Shown in pieces: positions 51,682-63,913 of a stretch of DNA of 64,000 nucleotides. The DNA lies in assembly GCA_946902875.1 (NCBI GenBank), contig OX336345.1, forward strand, positions 16,275,395-16,339,394, read 5' to 3'. This DNA comes from Nematopogon swammerdamellus (Eukaryota > Arthropoda > Insecta > Lepidoptera > Adelidae). A program made the translations under genes and the position numbers. Position 1 is the first letter of the stretch. Each line of letters begins with the position of its first letter. Under the pieces are notes generated by a model. That model saw nothing but the letters and a program-made list of their open reading frames with translations, was not told the origin of the DNA and ran no database searches.

Positions 51682-54600
51682 GTAAGTGTTTCCTATTTTT
51701 CCGCCCAGCATAATTTGTGACGACTCCGGCGCGCCGTGCTACGCCGGGCCGGAGACGCAGTTGCGCTTCAAGATCCTATTGCGGCAGTGAGCTACCGGTC
51801 CGACCGACGACGGACGGCACGACGCACGAATATGTATTTCCGCGGCGTTGGTATGCTGTCAGCGGCGGTATGCTGTCAGCTCGCGTGGAGCTGCGCTGCG
51901 CCCCCCACTCGAGGCGCTATCGCATCGAGTCGTTTATTGCCGCCACGAGGACGAGGCGCCGCGCCGCCCGCCGCCTCCTCCGCAGCGACGCTATAAACAA
52001 AGCTGATAGCACGCTGATGGTGCTGCGACGAGACTGCGTCACTCGTAGGCCTTATTTACGTTGGTAGGCTTCGCGGCATGTGTTTTATTTTTGTATTTCC
52101 AGGTCATAGGACGATTTTCATAGAAAATCGAACTGAAGGTCAGTCTTCTGAAGGTGGGTAGTGGCAGGCAATGCCTGCACTGTTCCCTATATTCTTGGTA
52201 CAAAATACAAAATAAGATCATTACATTATTCCTCCATTATTGTCTGAATCCTTATTTTCAGTTCTTCCTTCAACCTACTAAGTGTTCCTGCTCCAATTCA
52301 ATTTAAGCTGAGAACGTGGTCTGCGACGAGGCTCGGCCGCCAGCCTGTCCAGTTTCCGAGCTCCACCTCCCTGTCCTGGCTAACTTTTTACATTTTAATA
52401 AATAATTAATTTACACCATTATTATCAGTGTTTTGCTCAAAAGCCTCCGAACTACAAGAAGGCCCTACTGTTATCTATCAATCAATAGAATTTGCTGCGT
52501 CCGCTCTCGTGGATGCTCATTGTTTATCTGGCGCAATACGGGCGGCTCAAGGCCGACATTTGCTTTCATTTGGGCGCCACTTCAACAATGCGAGTCCACG
52601 TAGGTACTCGTAATGTCCCGCGCGGTTAAACTTTCCCCCTACGCATACCAACTCGACCTGTGCAAATTATGCGTTTGGGGAAAAGGGGTACCTACCTACT
52701 CCGTACTTTGCATTGATCATTGTTAAACTGTCGCAACTTGAGGTTTGGTGAGAAAATATTATATTTCCGAATCCAGACAGTTTAAGCGAGGGAATGATCT
52801 TTCATCGAAAGCTTTATTAAATCGTCGAAAAATCGTCGAATCGTCGTTGCTAATGGTTAAGTTCTGCCGAGTCCTCCATCTCGATTTCGCGTTGAGCGAA
52901 ATTTCCTCTCGTCGTCGTACCTCTACCTACTTCGCGTAACGAAAAGTTAAAATACGTTGACATTTATATGGGAAATGGCTACTGGGTTTCAATGCATTTC
53001 ATCCACAAACCCCGAAGAAACATTGTCGGCGGAAAGCGTATTTTCATGTTTTCCGATTCAACGCGCTCTTTGTTGAGTGTCAGTGCGCTGCTGCCGGCCC
53101 CCCGAAGGACCATTCTAAACACGGGCCTCTGCACGTCTCTGCTTTATTTTATACGTGTTTCGGGTCATGAAACTGAAATAGCACTTTGACCTCGGCCGGC
53201 GCTTTATTCGCGATGACCTTAATTCGTTCGCAGCGAGCTTTGGATTTGCAACGGTTTTTGTTTACGCATTCTAGCAAATCGGCTTCACATTGACCGTAAT
53301 AAACTGATTTACACTTATACACCGTGTCCAGATCACATAGGCCAGAATAGAAAATAAAATGTATGCGAGAACGTTGCACATTAATCAGTGTTGCGAATGA
53401 ACCGGAAGTATAAAAATAAATTTGGCGAATGGGCTTAACGAACTTGTTAATCTGCTAGATGTGGCGCTATCGCAGTTCTACTGTGAAAAATACCTGCCAC
53501 GAATTTGCGCAATGAATAACGTAGACAATGAAAGAATGAAAACAGCCATCAATTCAAAGCGAGCAGACTGCGTGGAGACGTCTTATTATGTCATCAACGT
53601 GATATTGGGTGTTATGTTTATATTGTAAGAAACGCCTGTATGCAACTGATTGCATCGAGTCAATTGCGTTCAAACACAATGCACGAGAGATTGCTGGCAC
53701 GTGCGGACAATTTGACCGAGTTGCATTGCAATTCAAATATAGTCGAGCTGATTTATTGTTAAAATGACCGACAGAGCTGAGAGGACGAAATGACATCGCG
53801 GAGGTTAATTATTCAAGGACGCATAAGAAGTAAAATCTAGCAAAGGCGGTACAATTATTTGTGACGAATGAAATTTTACAGTTCGTGCACAAAATAGGCT
53901 TGATAGCCGACAGCTGCAACCGAGTACGAAGTGAAGACAGCGCCCGAACTGCGAACAGACGACGTTCAATTACTGGCAGCGCTCAACAGTCGAGCCACCA
54001 GACACAATTAAACAGTATATCTGACAATTGGTAGTATAGCGTGATATCACCGCTGAGATCCTCGCTCCGCTCCGCAGCCGAGAACAACGCTTTAATGATT
54101 TAATTAATGCGATTCAAACGACTATTAATGCCATTACCCCCGGAGCTTCATTGTAGCCACGGCAGGCGTTTTATGATGCCGGTCTTTGGCATCTGATCGC
54201 GGTGGAAATTAGTTTATTTCAGATGAAAGCTTTCTGAAAGCCTCCGAACCGATCTTACGGGCTCTTAAAAACGCTCTGAAAGAGCGCGCTAACTGAAGGA
54301 GTTAGATTCTTCGATGAATTTTGAGTAATAAAAAATAATACCTTTGAATTTATATAAAAAATGACAATTGAAGCGAAGCACGAACACGTCTGTGGAGTAA
54401 GGAGGAAAGCGGGATCGTCAATAGCAAACTCGCGAGCGGCGGAGCAGACATGATCCTTATCTGGAGCGCGGATGTTTCCTCCCGCTTCGGCTCGTAAATT
54501 CTGCTGAATCAAAAATGAAAAGAAAAGTTGGCGATGAAGCGATCATTATCGGGGAAATATGATCCGCATCTGCATAGGAAAAGTCATAAATACGATTGAG

Positions 54601-57039
54601 GCGCTTCGCCTAAATTTTCCCTCGACCTACATTATTATGTGTGGGTATTACGAGGGGATGCGAGCGCAAGGCCGGGGGTGGCTGACGTCACTTTCTCTCT
54701 GGCGCGTTTGTCTACACTGGGGTAGTGTGTTACGCGGTTTCGTAGTGTGAAAATTCTAATGGTCGCAGAGAGGCTTAGGCTAGTCATTTGCAGTATGAAT
54801 AGCGTCGCTTGGAAATTAAAATAACTCATAAAGTTGTCTGGTGCTGTATAACTCGAAGTGCTTTGGCCCACCCAAAATTTGTCCGTGAACCGAAATAGAT
54901 ACCCTTTTACATCGGCGATAACGGGCGCATCACGTAAGTACATGTCTATAGGGCAACGTGGCGAGGTATAGATACCTACGTACTCACACACCCGCCTACG
55001 AACCATATCCTCATATCTACGTAAGTACTACGATGCGGACTGGTAGGGGTAATGCCAGCCAGCACGCCACCTGCGGAAGGCAGCGTGGGGCGGCGGCGGC
55101 GGTGGCGCGCCGGAGGTGCCTTTTGAACAAATTACTCCACGAATTTTTATAAAGCGGGATGAAAAGCATTGTATACTGCGACGAACAAGCGACTCGTGAA
55201 AACCTCGAAATCCCTTTGTGCCTACAAAGTTTTGAGGGCTGATGAATAACCGAGAATTGTCGGACTAGATTCGTGTTGGGGTTGAAAAAGATTATTTATG
55301 GTTTTACGTTGTAGGTAAACGACGGTTGCGGGTCGAATGTGCTAATTTAAATTGAAGAATGAAAGGATTTGTAACAAGTTTTATCCTTTCCCGAGAAAAT
55401 TACGCTCTAACTAATGCTATCGAGAGCTACCCGTTGAAAAGGTGCCATTTTTATAAAACAATGGAATAAAGGTTCCTTGTCGAATATATAGACGCTGGCC
55501 TACCGTTAGTTCAGTATTCTTCTTTGGTTTTCCGCGTCCTATTTGTGGTGATACTACCAGTCTCTGTTCTTTATCTGAAGCATAGGAAACTCTAATTTTC
55601 TAAAGACTTGGGACCTTTGCTACAGTTTTAATTAGATCGCGTCTCCGTAATGGAGTTGCAAATTCTGTCCATCTTAACAAGGCGCTCCTTATCGCTACCC
55701 CGCGAACAAGCGCTGGCTCGAGTTTCGCGGCGATAAATAGCCCAACTTCAGCACTGCGGGCGAAGCCAAACAAACAAAGCAGTATTAGTAAATTCCGCCC
55801 GAAACTTTTCTCAATTTTCCCGATGTCGGATTCTCTGATGTTTTATGGCGTGAATGGAGCACCGTCGGTAGCGGCGTGGAGGGTTTAATTACCGAGTAAG
55901 TATATCAGAAAATGCTACTTGCTTGACTAAAACTTTTCGAAGCTACGTAACGTAATCAATCGCAATTGTATCGCAACCACTTTTATTAATGAGCAGAATT
56001 AGTTTCTTCAGTGTGGAATTGCTCTTGGAAACCTATTGTACTGTTCCTTCGCAGAGGTGAACCACACACGACACGAGACAGCGCAGATTGGACCAATAAA
56101 GCAATCAGAACCCCTGCATCGGCGTCGTTTCGGTTTCGTTTGAGTAGTTAGCTATTGAATAATTGGGTTTCCCTTGGCCCCGGAATACTCGTGTTCTGGT
56201 GATTGTTGTCTGCCGTGAACAACTTTACCTTCAGCTATTTTCATACACAGCAATCAATACACAATTAGGTATGAGACAACAATGATCCTATCAAGGGAGC
56301 CAAGTGGACGGTGGGAAAGTAATACTTACTAAGCCAAACTTATTAATTTCGTGTAGCAAGCTCAGGCTCAAAATCAATAAGTGTTCGGCGCGTTCTCGTT
56401 CATTGTTTTGTTTTGTCAAGGACGCGCGAAGACACTGACCTACTGACTTGCAGTACGCAAGATCTTGACATTCGAGCGCATTCTGGCAAGCAATGCTACG
56501 ACAACACTATTAAAACACAAACCTTGACGATGCGAATGAGAACGTTGCCAAGTTGCGTCCCTCTACTTTCCGAGCTACTTTCTCTCATGTTTCATGCAAG
56601 ATTTCAATGTAAGTTTTTCGCATTGTTGACTGCGTGGTATGAATGTCTACTGATTTGGCTTCTTCTATTAGATAACGAGCTTTTATAAAGTTTACTACAG
56701 ATAAAATATTGCGTTCGTGTTAACATACGATTCGATTCAACGCCAAATTATACTTGAGATTTTTAATGGTTTATAAGACCAACGATGAATTTGAGGACGA
56801 GATGACGCAACTCACAACCGGATGGATGGTGGGGGTGGAGAGCCGCTCTATTCAAATAGAAACTCCAGAGTTTAACACGAAGCGGCACTGGGAGACTTTT
56901 TTATTTAGGTTTGTGCACATGGAATCGCTCCATACATTCAATAACATAATTAACAATTATTTGAAGCTTTCTACAATTACGGACAAACACAACGTGGTTA
57001 ATACGTGGTTAAGTACATATGCTAATAAATATTTCAAGC

Positions 57040-57270
57040 TTTAAAAAAACCGCATGCAAATCGGTCCACTTTTTAAGATAATTATTTTTTTGATTACTTA
57101 ATTACTTGATTACTTGGTTATAAAGATAGCTAAGAACCATCCCGATTAAACAAGCTTCCTAATAAAAAAAATCGCATCCAAATCGGTCCATCCGTTTGGG
57201 AGCTACGATGCCACATACAGACACACACATACACACCCCTCCGTTTTTATTTGCATCGGGGGTTAAAAAA
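57040..57270 (-). repeat. Dispersed repeat, inverted copy of 3440-3720
   Basis: 'cgcatgcaaatcggtccact', 'agctaagaaccatcccgatt', 'catccaaatcggtcca' and 'gggagctacgatgcca' match the 3.5-kb copy in reverse complement, with an (ac)n run at the end. Confidence 0.7.
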
Positions 57271-57394
57271 GAGGAAGCTGATTTCATAGTATCGCAATTA
57301 GATTTTCGGTTCAGTGGTTAAACGCCTGTTAGACAATGCGCTCCCTGCAGTGCTTCTGTAAACTCGGACGAGATTGTTCGATTGACCCACAGTG

Positions 57395-57414
57395 CCCCCC
57401 CCCCCCCCCCCCCC
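57395..57414. repeat. Poly-C tract (20 C)
   Basis: An uninterrupted run within tomosyn intron 1, close to the repeat at 57040-57270. Confidence 0.9.
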
Positions 57415-58595
57415 TCACTGCGGCCTGACTGAGTATGAGAGTGGGTCGCCCCCGTTCTGGAACGACCGCCAGATTAATAGTCCCATATCGTTCCAGCTGC
57501 TCCTTCGTACCTATAGGTATTGCACTCACCGCTTCTAACCAGTTTACTCATACGTTATTTGATTAGTAACCAATTTCAAACATGCTCGGTACTAAGGTGT
57601 CTAAACTACAAAGGTAACAAATACCCGTAAAGCAGGACGGAATTTTCTTAGATATCTAAATGTTGATTTTTATTTAAAGTTTTCCGGCTGAATCAACCTT
57701 CGCTACCCAGTGAAAAGAAAAGGGTTAGGATTAGGGCAGACACAGTAAACGCTCCTTTAATTACAAATTAAGCAATACGAGCTTTTTGAAAAAAAAATAA
57801 CTCTAAATTAAAAAGGCCGACATGAGCATGTTAATAAATTCTTTCGCCCTTGGCGCGCTGTTCGGAATGTCCGGAACCGTTGTTAGGCCGATCATCCCAA
57901 ATTTAATCAGCGTACGTGAGCGAGGCGAATTTCCTCTGCTCCTCAAGATAAATCTTTTAAGCTGGAAACGTTCCTGGTTTTCCTCTGGGAAGATTTGGAC
58001 TTATTGCTGTTAGCATTATTTTGTTGTTAAATAAAATTAGATAGGCGGCTCACGTAATTCGGAGCCGTTTTGATTAAATGTTTCGTCCTATTTAAGTAAT
58101 GCGAGCACTCAGCACTCGGAGTCCCGCCTCCCGTTTGTATTACTAGCGAGGGGTTAGCCACTCCGAAATAAATTGTACACAGGTTGTCGGTGAACTTGGA
58201 TTACAATGGATTACAAGTGTACTACAAATATTAAAGAATAATTCATAGTATTTTAAAATGTATTGTATTATTCCTGTACTACATAGTATTAAATGTACTA
58301 CAAAGTGGAATACAGATGATTACACTGGAATATAGTGGATTACATGTTATTACAATTGTACTACAATAATAAATAGATATCTAGTAATATTGTAGTATTC
58401 ATGTACTACACAATATTATTTGCTAGTAATGTAAAATACGATGTATTACATTATATTACGCTATATTTTCAGCAAGTTAGGATATCTTTAGATTTCGTGT
58501 ATTTTTTTGTATTTGACTTGACCTCAGACGAGGCGAGACAACACATATTATTGAGTTTCGTACCAAAAAGGTGAAAGCTAAACTTTTATGGTATC

Positions 58596-58715
58596 AGAAA
58601 AATGCAAATCGAAAATCATTGGAAAAAATACATCCCGACCAGGATATTTTTTCCAATGATTTTCGATTTGCATTTTTCTAATTAAAAAAAAATATATAAA
58701 GCGAGTACGTGCTTA
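58596..58715. repeat. Perfect 34-bp-arm palindrome made of SINE tail sequence
   Basis: agaaaaatgcaaatcgaaaa plus 'tcattggaaaaaat', a short loop containing 'catcccgaccagg', then the exact reverse complement. The right half continues into 'ataaagcgagtacgtgcttac', the tail shared with the SINE-like unit at 58915-59065. Confidence 0.8.
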
Positions 58716-58914
58716 CTGCTTAGTACTACTACTAACATATAATATAAACATAAAATATTATTAAAAACCTCAAGTCAACTTCTAGTGTCTGATGCCAAAT
58801 ACGACTTTGGTGACGACAGCATAAGGTTCAATATGGAACCGTGCAAGTTGACTCTTCGCAAAAATTATGCGACATCATGCATGAAGGTGCAATAAGATCA
58901 AAAATTTGGAGATA

Positions 58915-59065
58915 ATACGTCACGGCCCGGTTGCGTAGTTGGTTATCGCGTTGGCAGCTCAAGCCAGAGACGGTTCGAATCCTGGTCGGGATGTATTTTT
59001 TCCAATGATTTTCGATGTGCATTTTTTTTATTAAAAATATATTATAAAGCAAGTACGTGCTTACA
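58915..59065 (+). mobile_element. tRNA-derived SINE copy
   Basis: 'ggcccggttgcgtagttggttatcgcg' then 'cagagacggttcgaatcctggtcggg' resemble tRNA A- and B-box regions with partial stem pairing, followed by the tail 'ttccaatgattttcgatgtgc' and 'agtacgtgcttac'. The acceptor and T stems do not pair well, so a SINE head is more likely than a tRNA gene. Confidence 0.6.
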
Positions 59066-59600
59066 CCGAGCATACCTACGGGAGTGGCAACCGTCGAGCG
59101 CTAGTATATAGGAAAATTAGCCGCGTGTTAGAGCATTATGCACTAACATATAGCGCCGCTGCGGGATCGACCGTCAGTGCGCTCGCGACTTGGGAACGAA
59201 GAACACGTATATGTGCACTACGCAAAATGGCGATTTGTGCAGTTCGTACGTGTCGAAAGAGCTCAAGATCATCAGGAATGACAAAAGATGGCGTAACCTT
59301 TCATAATTAGGTCATTTTAATGATAATACAATGCTTAAAGCGTGTAAAATACAAAAATTCCGCGAGTTAGGAGCACGACTGCGCGCCATACCGGACGCGT
59401 ACACATGATAGGCAAATTGAAATCAATTATTGTATATGGGTGTTGTTAGTTTTTTTTATGGCAATGACATGGATGAATTCAATTTATAATATGTATTATT
59501 ATTATCAGTGATAGGAATTAGGTAGGACTTATTTACCTAAACTTCGAGGAACAGAGTAAAAGATTGGAGACTTCCTTACGACAATATTTTTTTCCGGTTT

Positions 59601-62150
59601 AATAATATTCATGGTGTTTTAATTTTATTAATTTAAAAAAAGTGGCCGCCATTTTGAACTTTTTAGTAACTGGATCGATTGCTTTCAAAATCGATATCTG
59701 GCTGGGTGTCAGTGTGGGCTCTGAATACGAATCTGTAGTCAAAATTTAAAAAAGTGGCCGCCATTTTGAACTTTTTAGTTACTGGACCGATTGCTTTCAA
59801 AATCGATATTGGGCGTCTGTGTGGACTCTGAATACGAATCTGTAGTCAAAATTTAAAAAAGTAGCCGTCATTTTGAACTTTTTAGTTACTGGACCGATTG
59901 CTTTCAAAATCGATATCTGGGCGTCTGTGTGGACTCAGAATACGAATCTGTAGTAAAAATTTAAAAAAAGTGGCCGCCATTTTGAACTTTTTAGTTACTG
60001 GGCCGATTGCTTTCAAAATCGATATCTGGGTGTCTATGTAGGCTCTGAATACGAATCCGTTGTCAAAATTTAAAAAAGTGACCGCCATTTTGAACTTTTT
60101 AGTTACATGACCGATTGCTTTCAAAATCGATATCTGGGTGTCTATGTAGGCTCTGAATACGAATCTGTAGTCAAAATTTAAAAAAGTGGCCGCCATTTTG
60201 AACTTTTTAGTTACTGGATCGATTGCTTCCAAAATCGATATCTGGGTGTATGTGTGGGCTCTGAATTCGAATCTGTAGTAAAAAATTAAAAAAAGTGGCC
60301 GCCATTTTGAACTTTTTAGTTACTGGACCAATTGCTTTCAAAATCGATATCTGGGTGTCTGTGTGGGCTCTGAATACGAATATGTAGTCAAAATTAAAAA
60401 AAAGTGGCCGCCATTTTGAACTTTTTAGTTACTGGACCGATTGGTTTCAAAATCTATATCTGGGTGTATGTGTGGGCTCAGAATACGAATCCGTTGTCAA
60501 AATTTAAAAAAAGTGGCCGCCATTTTGAACTTTTTAGTTACTGGGCCGATTGCTTTCAAAATCAATATCTGGGTGTCTGTGTGGGCTCTGAATACGAATC
60601 TGTAGTCAAATTTAAAAAAAAGTGGCCGGCATTTTGAACTTTTTAGTTACTGGACCGATTGCTTTCAAAATCGATATCTGGGTGTCTGTGTGGGCTCTGA
60701 ATACGAATCCGTTGTCAAAATTTAAAAAAAGTGGCCGCAATTTTGAACTTTTTAGTTACTGCAGCGGGAGCACAAATGCGTCGATAACCCTATATCGATC
60801 AATAAACATCTATTTGCTTCGTTGGACGAAGTAGAATAGAAGAAGACGAATAGATGTTTATCTATTGATATAGGCTTATCGACGCATTTGTGCTCCCGCT
60901 GCAGGACCGATTAATTTCAAAAACGATATCCTGTAATAGCAATATGTAGTGAACATTAAAAAAATATTATATCGATTTTGAAAGCAATCGGTCCGGTAAC
61001 TAAAAAGATCAAAATGGCGGCCCCCTTTTTAAAATTTGACTACAGATTCGTATTCAGTGCCCACACAGACACCCAGATATCTATTTCGAAAACAATCGGT
61101 CCCGTAACTAAAAGTTCAAAATGGCGGCCCCTTTTTTTAAATTTTCACAACAGATTCGTATTCAGAACCCACACAGACACCCAGATATCGATTTTGAAAG
61201 CAATCGGTCCAATAACTAAAAAGTTCAAAATGGCGGCCACTTTTTTACATTTTGACAACGGATTCGTATTCAGAGCCCACACAGACACCCAGATATCGAT
61301 TTTGAAAGCAATCGGTCCAGTAACTAAAAAGTTCAAAATGGCGGCCACTTTTTTAAATTTTGCCTACAGATTCGTATTCAGAGTCCACACAGATGCCCAG
61401 ATATAGATTTCGAAAGCAATCGGTCCAGTAACTAAAAAGTTAAAAATGGCGGCCACTTTTTTTAAATTTTGACTACAGATTCGTATTCAGAGTCTATACA
61501 GACGCCCAGATATCGATTTTGAAAGCAATCGGTCCAGTAACTAAAAAGTTAAAAATGGCGGCCACTTTTTTTACATTTTGACTACAGATTCGTATTCAGA
61601 GTCCACACAGACGCCCAGATATCGATTTTGAAAGCAATCGGTCCAGTAACTAAAAAGTTAAAAATGGCGGCCCCTTTTTTTCAATTTTGACTACAGATTC
61701 GTATTCAGAGTCCACACAGACGCCCAGATATCGATTTTGAAAGCAATCGGTCCAGTAACTAAAAAGTTAAAAATGGCGGCCCCTTTTTTTAAATTTTGAC
61801 TACAGATTCGTATTCAGAGTCCACACAGACGCCCAGACATCGATTTTGAAAGCAATCGGTCCAGTAACTAAAAAGTTCAAAATGGCGGCCACTTTTTTAA
61901 AATTTTGACTACAGATTCGTATTCAGAGTCCACACAGACGCCCAGATATCGATTTAGAAAGCAATCGGTCCAGTAACTAAAAAGTTCAAAATGGCGGCCA
62001 CTTTTTTTAATTTTGACTACAGATTCGTATTCAGAGTCCACACAGACGCCCAGATATCGATTTTGAAAGCAATCGGTCCAGTAACTAAAAAGTTCAAAAT
62101 GGCAGCCACTTTTTTTTAATCGCGAAATTAAAAAACCATGAATATTATTT
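59601..62150. mobile_element. Giant foldback element: 11 + 11 inverted ~109-bp repeats
   Basis: The left arm has 11 head-to-tail units, each with 'ggccgccattttgaacttt' and 'ttactggaccgattgctttc' and 'aatcgatatctgggtgtc'. Unit markers (attttgaac) are at 59651, 59763, 59870, 59979, 60087, 60195, 60304, 60413, 60522, 60631 and 60740. The right arm has 11 units in reverse orientation, with markers from 61011 to 62097. The outer ends aataatattcatggt are inverted repeats. The switch of direction is near 60968. Open frames in the arms encode repeated AIGPVTKKFKMAA-like peptides and are by-products of the array. Confidence 0.9.
60759..60904. mobile_element. Palindromic insert in the last left-arm unit
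   Basis: ctgcagcgggagcacaaatg and 'cgtcgataa' are repeated in reverse complement at the other end, as are 'aataaacatctatt' words; arms are about 57 bp. The foldback unit is split between 'tagttact' and 'ggaccgatt', so this is a separate element inserted there. Confidence 0.75.
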
Positions 62151-62162
62151 TCGTACCCCAGG

Positions 62163-62220
62163 AAGGAAGGTGTGGATCTAAGCTTACGATGGCTTCACCG
62201 AACATATCCGGGCCCATCGG
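62163..62220 (-). repeat. Repeat family X fragment, inverted
   Basis: 'aaggtgtggatctaagctta', 'cgatggcttcaccgaacata' and 'tccgggcccatcgg' are the reverse complement of the family X end seen at 32.8 and 48.3 kb. Confidence 0.75.
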
Positions 62221-62567
62221 CAAAAAAGTACAGAGGAATTTAAACAACTTATTAGTATTATAGCGTATTACAAAGAATTACAAAGGATTAAAAGGATTTC
62301 TGTACTACAGACAGACTACAGAGGATTTCGTAGTATTATGTGGAATATGTAGTATTTGTAAAAGTACAGATTATCAGAGAGATTATTTCATTGAAAATAC
62401 TATAATATTAAGGATTTTTATAAGATTTCAAAGTATTACATAGGTTTTCGAAGGATTTCATTATATTACATTGTATTTTGCAATTTTGCCTGTATTACGA
62501 CGGATTTATTCAGATTACAAGGAAATCGTACACAGTATTACAGAGTGGTAAACCCCTCGATTACTAG

Positions 62568-63480
62568 TGACTTTTTTGGTTCTTGATTTTCTAGCCAGGG
62601 AGTTATAGTGTCTCATATCTAATTATTACCTGCAATAAAAATTTAAAGCACGCATTCGCCATTGTCATCGTCATTGCACTCATGCGCCTCTGCATACACA
62701 ATAACGAGCACCGGCGCATCGTAGGTTCGGAGCGCCCACGGATCGATATTCCGTAGTGCAACCACACCGGTCTGAATTCAGCGCTTCTTACACCGTTTGT
62801 TTATAATACTCCTCCCGAGGCCGGACCTGCACCCGGCAAGCCTCCAAACTCAATTTTCGTCTTTCTCCGTAAGCTTCCGATTTAATTTGACCCGAATTCA
62901 CGGAGGCCGCCAACGAAGTTTTGTTTTATCGTGGTCGCGCAGTTCGGCCGAGCGAGATGTCTTCCACGTTTGCAGTTCTGGCTCGTAGGAGGTAAATTTC
63001 GCCTTGCTACCAGCTTTCAGCAATTCGTTTTCATAACCGTAAAGTTTAATTAGGTAGACCGTACTTTCTAAGTCATTGGCATATTCCAAATTTATCAATG
63101 TCAGAGTGAGGTGTTCACATAGACATATAAAATAAAATAGACTGAGTGATAGCATTGGAGTACTCTTTTCTATTCTGTGGCATTGGTGATTGAGGCATAG
63201 AATAGAAAAATGATTGAGGCAACTTCGGAGACGAGCATTCGGCGTGTTTTGTGCAAAGTTTCTACGCTTTTCGTTCGCAGCACAGAGCATTAAATACCTA
63301 CCGTGCGCGCCCCCTACTAGAGGCGCCCTAAGCGATAATATTTGAAACCCAAAAACTACACGCAGTGCTGCTAGCTCTTCGTATGTGTGTGTGTGTGTGC
63401 TAGTATCGAAACTACACACAAAGAGGAGCAAGTTAGGCACACGCACAAAACAAATGCACACGCACAACACACATATGTGT
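62568..63480 (+). other. Tomosyn intron 1, distal part
   Basis: Unique-looking sequence with moderate GC content and a short (gt)n at 63380-63400. The long minus-strand frame at 62898-63470 has no recognisable motif and spans the GT run, so it is not called. Confidence 0.45.
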
Positions 63481-63805
63481 ACCGTGTGGGGCCGGTACTT
63501 TAAAAGAATAGCCCCACTGCATCTCTCCCCGTGTATGCCGTAAAAGGCGACTAAGGGATATGACTCCCTTCTTATATTACTAGGTGGTAGGGTTTAACCC
63601 GCCCGGGTTGGTACCACCGCACTGAATGAAAGGTCGGTCGAAACGGCTATGTAAATAGTTTGTGTTTTCCGTCCAGTTCAGTGTAGCCGGCACGACCGAA
63701 GGGAAGCACTGACGGGGCACCAAGTTCACCCGGTGTTATGGGCTGATATCACGGATGTTGTAGGTGATGTAAGCCAACCGTGTCAGTTTCCATAAAAAAA
63801 AAAAA
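63481..63805 (+). mobile_element. SINE family 1 copy (no tRNA-like module), well preserved
   Basis: ACCGTGTGGGGCCGGTACTT start, head joined to 'cttcttatattactaggtgg', core 'ggttggtaccaccgcactga', tail 'caaccgtgtcagtttccat' plus A12. It is the cleanest copy of this subfamily. Confidence 0.88.
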
Positions 63806-63895
63806 TTAAAAAAAAATATGTAAGTCATAGGCCACGCCCACAGGCTTCAACGGCCTTGTAGGGAAATCGCGCTCAGGGCGCCTCTAGGAGGGGGA

Positions 63896-63913
63896 GGGGG
63901 GGGGGGGGGGGGG
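63896..63913. repeat. Poly-G tract (18 G)
   Basis: An uninterrupted G run within a longer G-rich stretch starting near 63884. Confidence 0.9.

Larger units (their letters stand above)
51682..58138 (+). other. Tomosyn intron 1, proximal part
   Basis: The first 400 bp stay GC-rich and continue the promoter-side island. From about 52.1 to 57.0 kb the sequence is mostly unique, with far fewer repeats than elsewhere in the window, which may reflect regulatory content. No exon was recognised: short open frames here lack family motifs. Confidence 0.5.
58147..62559. mobile_element. Composite hAT-like element with nested insertions
   Basis: CGAGGGGTTAGCCACTCCG (58147-58165) and CAGAGTGGTAAACCCCTCG (62541-62559) are inverted ends matching at 16 of 19 positions. 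ATTACTAG is duplicated directly outside (58139-58146, 62560-62567), an 8-bp duplication. Both end regions (58190-58470 and 62240-62540) consist of 'gtattaca / tactaca' words, as if they once formed one AT-rich MITE. The middle now holds SINE pieces, a large foldback element and a family X fragment. No transposase was seen. Confidence 0.75.

Noticed and set aside
58925..58995. Possible tRNA gene (anticodon arm TTGGC/GCCAG)
   Set aside because: T33 is missing, the acceptor and T stems mismatch, and the tail is a repeat shared with 58646-58715. Treated as a SINE head.
60978..61406. Long open frame encoding repeated AIGPVTKKFKMAA-like peptide
   Set aside because: It follows the ~109-bp foldback repeat, and similar frames appear in both arms and on both strands; it has no start context or domain. 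It is a by-product of the array.
62898..63470. 190-codon minus-strand open frame
   Set aside because: It runs through a GT microsatellite (poly Thr-His) and intronic sequence without any recognisable domain.
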